Position numbers and translations under genes: made by a program
Notes under the pieces: generated by a model
Database searches by the model: none
What the model saw: only the letters and a program-made list of their open reading frames with translations
What the model was told of the DNA's origin: nothing
Part shown: piece by piece, positions 61,098 to 64,000 of the stretch
Layout: every line of letters begins with the position of its first letter
Position numbering within the stretch: the first letter of the stretch is position 1
Source: Candidatus Eisenbergiella merdavium
Lineage (GTDB): Bacteria; Bacillota; Clostridia; Lachnospirales; Lachnospiraceae
Assembly: GCA_019119595.1 (NCBI GenBank)
Contig: DWWS01000065.1
Location: 34,133 to 98,132, forward strand
Reading direction: 5' to 3'
Length of the DNA stretch: 64,000 nucleotides

Positions 61098-61709
61098 TCA
61101 GACCGAAAGATAAGACATATCGCTGAGCCGCTTCACGAAACGCTTTCCCTCATCATTCCGGAGCATCCAGCTCACCCCGCCGGCCAGGCCGAAAAGCTCA
61201 GCCCTGTTAAGCGCTTCCGCATCCAGGCCAAGCCACATCGCATTGAATACACTGAGCAGATCGCCGTGAGAAACCAGAATGATATTTTCCTCTTCATTTG
61301 AAAGGATTTCCTGAAAAAAGGGAAGAAGGCGGTTCCATTCGTCCCGGCGGCTTTCCGCATCCGAAAACATCCGGTCGTCGATCGTCCTTTCCTGGCACTC
61401 CATATTTTCTCTTAGCCACTGTACGGATTTCCCGACGCATTTTCCGAGATTCCTTTCCCGGAGCTCCCGCCTCAGTATGGGCGCAATTCCCAGATGCTTT
61501 CCCACGATTTCCGCCGTCTGTCTCGCCCTTGCCAGATCAGAGGAATACATGACAAAGTTTTTGCCCCGCAGTTCCCCGGAAAGCTTTCTTCCGATGCTGT
61601 CGGCCTGTCTTTTTCCCGTTTCCGTTAAGTCCCAGTCCGTCCAGGAGCCAACCATGCCGTTGGTATGATGGACGGATTGGGTATGCTGGATCGTAAGGAT
61701 CGTTTTCAT
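61098..61709 (-). CDS. Histidine phosphatase superfamily protein with a QHT variant motif
   Basis: 203 residues. The first motif reads TIQHTQSVHHTNGMVGSWTD, where the usual RHG is QHT: the phospho-accepting His stays but the Arg that binds phosphate is a Gln. YSSDLARARQTAEIV and ILVSHGDLLSVFNAM are normal. The NGMVGSWTDWDLTETG pattern is a Firmicute subgroup I recall with the same change, so it is probably active on a different substrate or weakly. Monocistronic. Confidence 0.8.
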   Translation of the reverse strand: MKTILTIQHTQSVHHTNGMVGSWTDWDLTETGKRQADSIGRKLSGELRGKNFVMYSSDLARARQTAEIVGKHLGIAPILRRELRERNLGKCVGKSVQWLRENMECQERTIDDRMFSDAESRRDEWNRLLPFFQEILSNEEENIILVSHGDLLSVFNAMWLGLDAEALNRAELFGLAGGVSWMLRNDEGKRFVKRLSDMSYLSV

Positions 61710-61790
61710 TCCGGTCTCCTTTTCCTATTATCTTCATATCAGAGGTAGCGCTTCGTCCGTTTTTTCGATTATCCCAACTCCGCCAATTCC

Positions 61791-62108
61791 TTAATGCTTT
61801 CTATTAAAATGTCTCTCGACCGACGCAAGCAGCTCATCCTGCTTCTTTCGATATTTTTCATATTCCTCATGTGCCTTATCAGTAGCCTGTTTATGAGTCA
61901 CACGCCCTTTTGTTGTTAAAATATCCCGTCTGGTCATTTTCAGATAATCATCAATGGTTTCCAGCCAATCCTTCATATACATCGGTTCATGCGCTAACGC
62001 CCGTACCTCGGCAATGTCAAGACACGCCGAAACGATTTTATTCAAATCGTCCAGCTCTGTTTGTGTCAAATAATTTTTTGCGATCTTCGTATCGGAACGT
62101 TTAATCTG
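61791..62108 (-). pseudogene. C-terminal fragment of a RhuM-family virulence/toxin-like protein
   Basis: From a TTG at 62069 it reads TQTELDDLNKIVSACLDIAE, MYMKDWLETIDDYLKMTRRD and ILTTKGRVTHKQATDKAHEE. The frame is open upstream to 62108 (QIKRSDTKIAKNYL) and then stops. This is the C-terminal third of RhuM proteins (LNRIVxxYLDxAE, MxMxDWxxxLDxFL). The rest is gone, so it is a decayed mobile-element gene. Confidence 0.7.
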
Positions 62109-62339
62109 GTTTTAAAAACAGGACAGAAGCTTCTGTACTGGGATCATAATCAATGCTCGTAGCATAGATTTCCAGTACTTTCCGCCAAAAAACCTTTTCT
62201 GAAGATCAAATGTCACACCACATCAACGCAGCGGTCAAACAATGCAAGAGCATCTTCATAATCCCAATGCAGCCTGGCATCTGCCAATTTGTGTCAACAC
62301 CATTGTCACAAAATCCGCCTGACCCATTGCCTCCATATT
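62109..62339. other. Decayed sequence, no intact gene
   Basis: Minus-strand pieces such as MEAMGQADFVTMVLTQIG and DARLHWDYEDALALFDRCVD look like parts of one or two TPR-like proteins split by frameshifts and stops. Nothing complete. Confidence 0.35.
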
Positions 62340-62702
62340 TTATAAAAACAACAGCTCATTGCCTGCAGGATCGTGCAGGATAAGCTCTCTGCCGCCCCAA
62401 ACCGCTGTAAATGGCGGCTTACACTCTATTCCTGCGGCAATAATGTCTTCATACACCTCATCTATCTTTCCATTCGCAGAAAAGACGAAGCGGTTACAGA
62501 CAATAGTATTATCCTCATCGTCCTGGCGCCAGATCCATATCATCGGCTCATTAGCTCCATCTTGCAGAGCCAGCGTGGAACCATACCACTTATCATCCGG
62601 AGCAACTTCTTCCAGAACACGAAAGCCAAGTTTCTTATAAAACTCGAATACTACCTCCGGCTTTTTACTGTAAATATTAATCCCCCTGAACTTAACTTCC
62701 AT
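62340..62702 (-). CDS. VOC/glyoxalase-bleomycin resistance family protein
   Basis: 120 residues, one vicinal-oxygen-chelate unit pair: VKFRGINIYSKKPEVVFEFY at the start, GSTLALQDGANEPMIW in the middle, and HDPAGNELLFL, the DPxGNxxxL ending that marks the family. Substrate unknown. AGGAGG precedes the ATG. Intact among decayed neighbours. Confidence 0.85.
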   Translation of the reverse strand: MEVKFRGINIYSKKPEVVFEFYKKLGFRVLEEVAPDDKWYGSTLALQDGANEPMIWIWRQDDEDNTIVCNRFVFSANGKIDEVYEDIIAAGIECKPPFTAVWGGRELILHDPAGNELLFL

Positions 62703-62911
62703 AGAAAAACCTCCTGTTTTTTCTATATCTTAACATCTGAAACGAAACACGACAACTGTGTGTCATGATTCGTATAAATTTTTTATCGAGCTCAGTGTTT
62801 ATCTCATTATCTCAACTATTTCCGGAGGGTCAAGAACTTTTACTTTGTTTGCAACGGTGTACAAAGGGAACATTATAAAAATTAACAATGGACTGCCAAT
62901 CTTACGCAAAG

Positions 62912-62945
62912 ATACCGCCCAAATGAGACTAGGGGCGGTATTTTT
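62912..62945 (+). terminator. Rho-independent terminator
   Basis: ATACCGCCC (62912-62920) pairs with GGGCGGTAT (62933-62941), followed by a T run. Upstream on the + strand (62703-62911) no gene is visible. Confidence 0.75.
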
Positions 62946-62981
62946 GTATCTTGGCGGAGAAAGGAGGAACCACCCCACCGG

Positions 62982-63012
62982 GGCCTGATGTAAAAGTCGG
63001 GCCCCTTTTTTC
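62982..63012 (+). terminator. GC hairpin with T tract before the remnant ORFs
   Basis: GGGGCC (62982-62987) with GGCCCC at about 63000-63005, then TTTTTT. It could be a leader attenuator for the short ORF that starts at 63040. Confidence 0.55.
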
Positions 63013-63039
63013 ATGCCCAAAATCAGGAGGTAAATGTGT

Positions 63040-63168
63040 ATGCCAGACGAAAAGACCACAAAAGCCCCGGAAACGGCAGCGCCGGACACCGGGCCGGGCA
63101 AAGCCCCGGAACAGGCTCTCCAACAAGATGGCCGTCAAACAGGTTCAGCGGTATATCCGGCTCAATGA
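63040..63168 (+). CDS. Short ORF of unknown function in mobile-element debris
   Basis: 42 codons after AGGAGG: MPDEKTTKAPETAAPDTGPG, then KAPEQALQQDG and QTGSAVYPAQ. Alanine/proline-rich, unlike a folded protein. Its end lies within the ParB-like fragment in another frame, so it may be the start of a once longer gene broken by a frameshift. The good ribosome binding site suggests the start was real. Confidence 0.35.
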   Translation: MPDEKTTKAPETAAPDTGPGKAPEQALQQDGRQTGSAVYPAQ

Positions 63169-63325
63169 GCTTGTCCCCGACCTTATGACACTCATGGATA
63201 ATAAGAAGCTGGGCTTCACAACAGCCGTGGAGCTCTCCTATATCAGCAAGAAAAACCAGAACTATATTGCCGTTGCCATTGACAGCCAGCAGTCCTCCCC
63301 GTCACAGGCACAGGCGAAGCGTCAA
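63113..63325 (+). pseudogene. ParB-like fragment
   Basis: In frame: LSNKMAVKQVQRYIRLNELV, PDLMTLMDNKKLGFTTAVEL, SYISKKNQN and SPSQAQAKRQS. KMAVKQVQRYIRLxELVPxL...AVELSYI..SPSQAQ is the HTH region of the ParB proteins found on Firmicute conjugative elements. No ParB N-terminus is in frame and the relaxase fragment follows directly, so this is a truncated piece. Confidence 0.65.
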
Positions 63326-63600
63326 AGTACAGCCGGAAATTCCTTGCGGAGCACGAGGCGGAAATCGGGCTTTACCGGGCAGCGCAGGCGGACATGAAGC
63401 GGCTTCTTGCCGGAGCGAGGCTCCCGAAAATGGAGGTGCAGAAGGAAGAAGGCCGCAAGCTGTTGGCGAAGAAAAAACGGCTCTATGGGGAATACCAGAA
63501 GGCCCGGCGGGATATGCAGGAGGTCTTGACAGTTAAGGCCAATATCGACTGCCTGCTCGGCTATTCGGAGCCGGGGAAAAAGAAAGAAATGGAGCGTTGA
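63325..63600 (+). pseudogene. C-terminal fragment of a mobilisation relaxase
   Basis: Continuing in frame from KYSRKFLAEHEAEIGLYRAA: then KLLAKKKRLYGEYQKARRDM, QEVLTVKANIDCLLG, stop. The coiled, charged tail ending in (K)KANxDxLL is the C-terminus of transposon-type MobA/MobL relaxases. The catalytic domain is missing. It abuts the ParB-like fragment at about 63320, so the join is a deletion scar. Confidence 0.65.
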
Positions 63601-63757
63601 GGATATGAAAAATAAGGAGCAAAGCGACGCGATCACTTCGGGCCATGTTGGCCCGAAGCTGACGGGTTTGGGGCGAGCCCCAACAAGCGGCGTTTGTGGT
63701 CTGTGGCCACAAAGGCATTGCTTGCCACTTAGCGGCAGCCCCCAAAATAGCATGAAA

Positions 63758-63789
63758 AAACGGAGGCTCTTACTCCTGAACCTCCGTTT
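63758..63789 (-). terminator. Terminator overlapping the end of the XRE gene
   Basis: AAACGGAGG (63758-63766) with CCTCCGTTT (63781-63789); on the minus strand a T run follows. It overlaps the stop of the partial gene at 63770. Confidence 0.7.
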
Positions 63790-64000
63790 CTCTGGCTTTC
63801 TTGAGCCCTTCGGCTGTGGCCTCCATAACAACAAGCTCTTTCTCATTCATCGAGCTTAAAAGCACATCTATATGCTTTCTGCAACTGTTCTCTCCACGCT
63901 GACCTTCTGTATAGAAAAACTGATCTACGGAAATGTCGAACAGAGTGACGAGTTTGAAAAACAGGTTGAAGCTGGGGTGCTGGCCTTTGTTCTCAATGTT
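63770..64000 (-). CDS. XRE-family regulator, C-terminal part (gene continues past the window)
   Basis: 77 codons at the window edge: NIENKGQHPSFNLFFKLVTL, FDISVDQFFYTEGQRGENSC and LSSMNEKELVVMEATAEGLK. This is the end of an HTH (IENKGQHPS is the third-helix region) and the following helical tail seen in XRE repressors of Firmicute mobile elements. The N-terminus lies beyond 64000. Confidence 0.8.
   Translation of the reverse strand, partial: NIENKGQHPSFNLFFKLVTLFDISVDQFFYTEGQRGENSCRKHIDVLLSSMNEKELVVMEATAEGLKKARETEVQE

Noticed and set aside
63605..63859. 84-codon + strand frame after the relaxase fragment
   Set aside because: Low-complexity translation across a terminator and the antisense of the XRE gene; looks like the non-coding sequence often seen after mobilisation genes.

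Overview
The window looks like a chromosome segment of a gut-type, spore-lineage Firmicute, most likely a Lachnospiraceae member. The signs are a GC-rich backbone, sigma-A-like promoters, strong GGAGG ribosome binding sites, a T-box leader, a YtvI-type sporulation permease, a CD3324-family protein, and carbohydrate loci with Paenibacillus/Lachnospiraceae-style ABC importers (LplB/YtcP-type permeases, lipoprotein binding protein, no local ATPase). No rRNA, tRNA or CRISPR array was recognised.

Layout. 1-4.95 kb: end of a UvrA-like gene, a zinc alcohol dehydrogenase, a double GNAT protein coupled to a DUF2087 regulator, a histidine phosphatase and an isochorismatase-family hydrolase. 4.9-14.0 kb: a lower-GC mobile island. 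It starts with an oriT-like site resembling the MOBV/pMV158 nick region. It then carries a compact minus-strand restriction-modification/repair cassette: an XRE regulator, a Vsr endonuclease, a small HTH protein, a cytosine-5 methyltransferase and TWO tandem divergent restriction-endonuclease paralogues. Next come a PadR/permease-prefix/DUF4825 operon, a MarR regulator with an aldo/keto reductase, two broken Cys_rich_KTR genes and the C-terminal stub of a large serine recombinase. A 13-bp sequence occurs inverted at both edges (4916-4928 and 14009-14021).

14.1-19.1 kb: a TrpB-like gene behind a T-box whose specifier reads UGG (Trp), an MBL-fold hydrolase, a YtvI permease and a flavoprotein gene frameshifted at a G7 tract. 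19.2-33.0 kb: a minus-strand glycan locus: GH38-like gene (interrupted by one in-frame amber codon), two ABC permeases, solute-binding lipoprotein, membrane-anchored AraC regulator, GH95-like enzyme and an intact GH38. 33.4-43.2 kb: an orphan small protein, a lipoprotein fusing two thioredoxin-like parts to a CcdA-like membrane domain, a cluster of three perfect or near-perfect hairpins, a GH95 fucosidase with tandem cre-like sites upstream, two MFS genes (one C-terminally truncated), an AraC regulator and a DUF3089 lipoprotein.

43.3-61.7 kb: mostly housekeeping: GNAT, Rpn-like protein, NUDIX, RNHCP and CD3324 proteins, an IlvD/Edd dehydratase with a sugar-acid-type signature, ABC-F ATPase, endonuclease IV, XRE membrane regulator, FtsH, TetR, an IMP dehydrogenase that closely resembles the Tritrichomonas foetus enzyme, and a TrkA/TrkH potassium system with a small membrane protein. 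61.8-64 kb: a second graveyard of mobile DNA (RhuM, ParB and relaxase fragments) ending in a partial XRE regulator.

Family names come from motif recognition by eye; no database search was run. The strongest candidate for something new is the island's duplicated-endonuclease restriction cassette.
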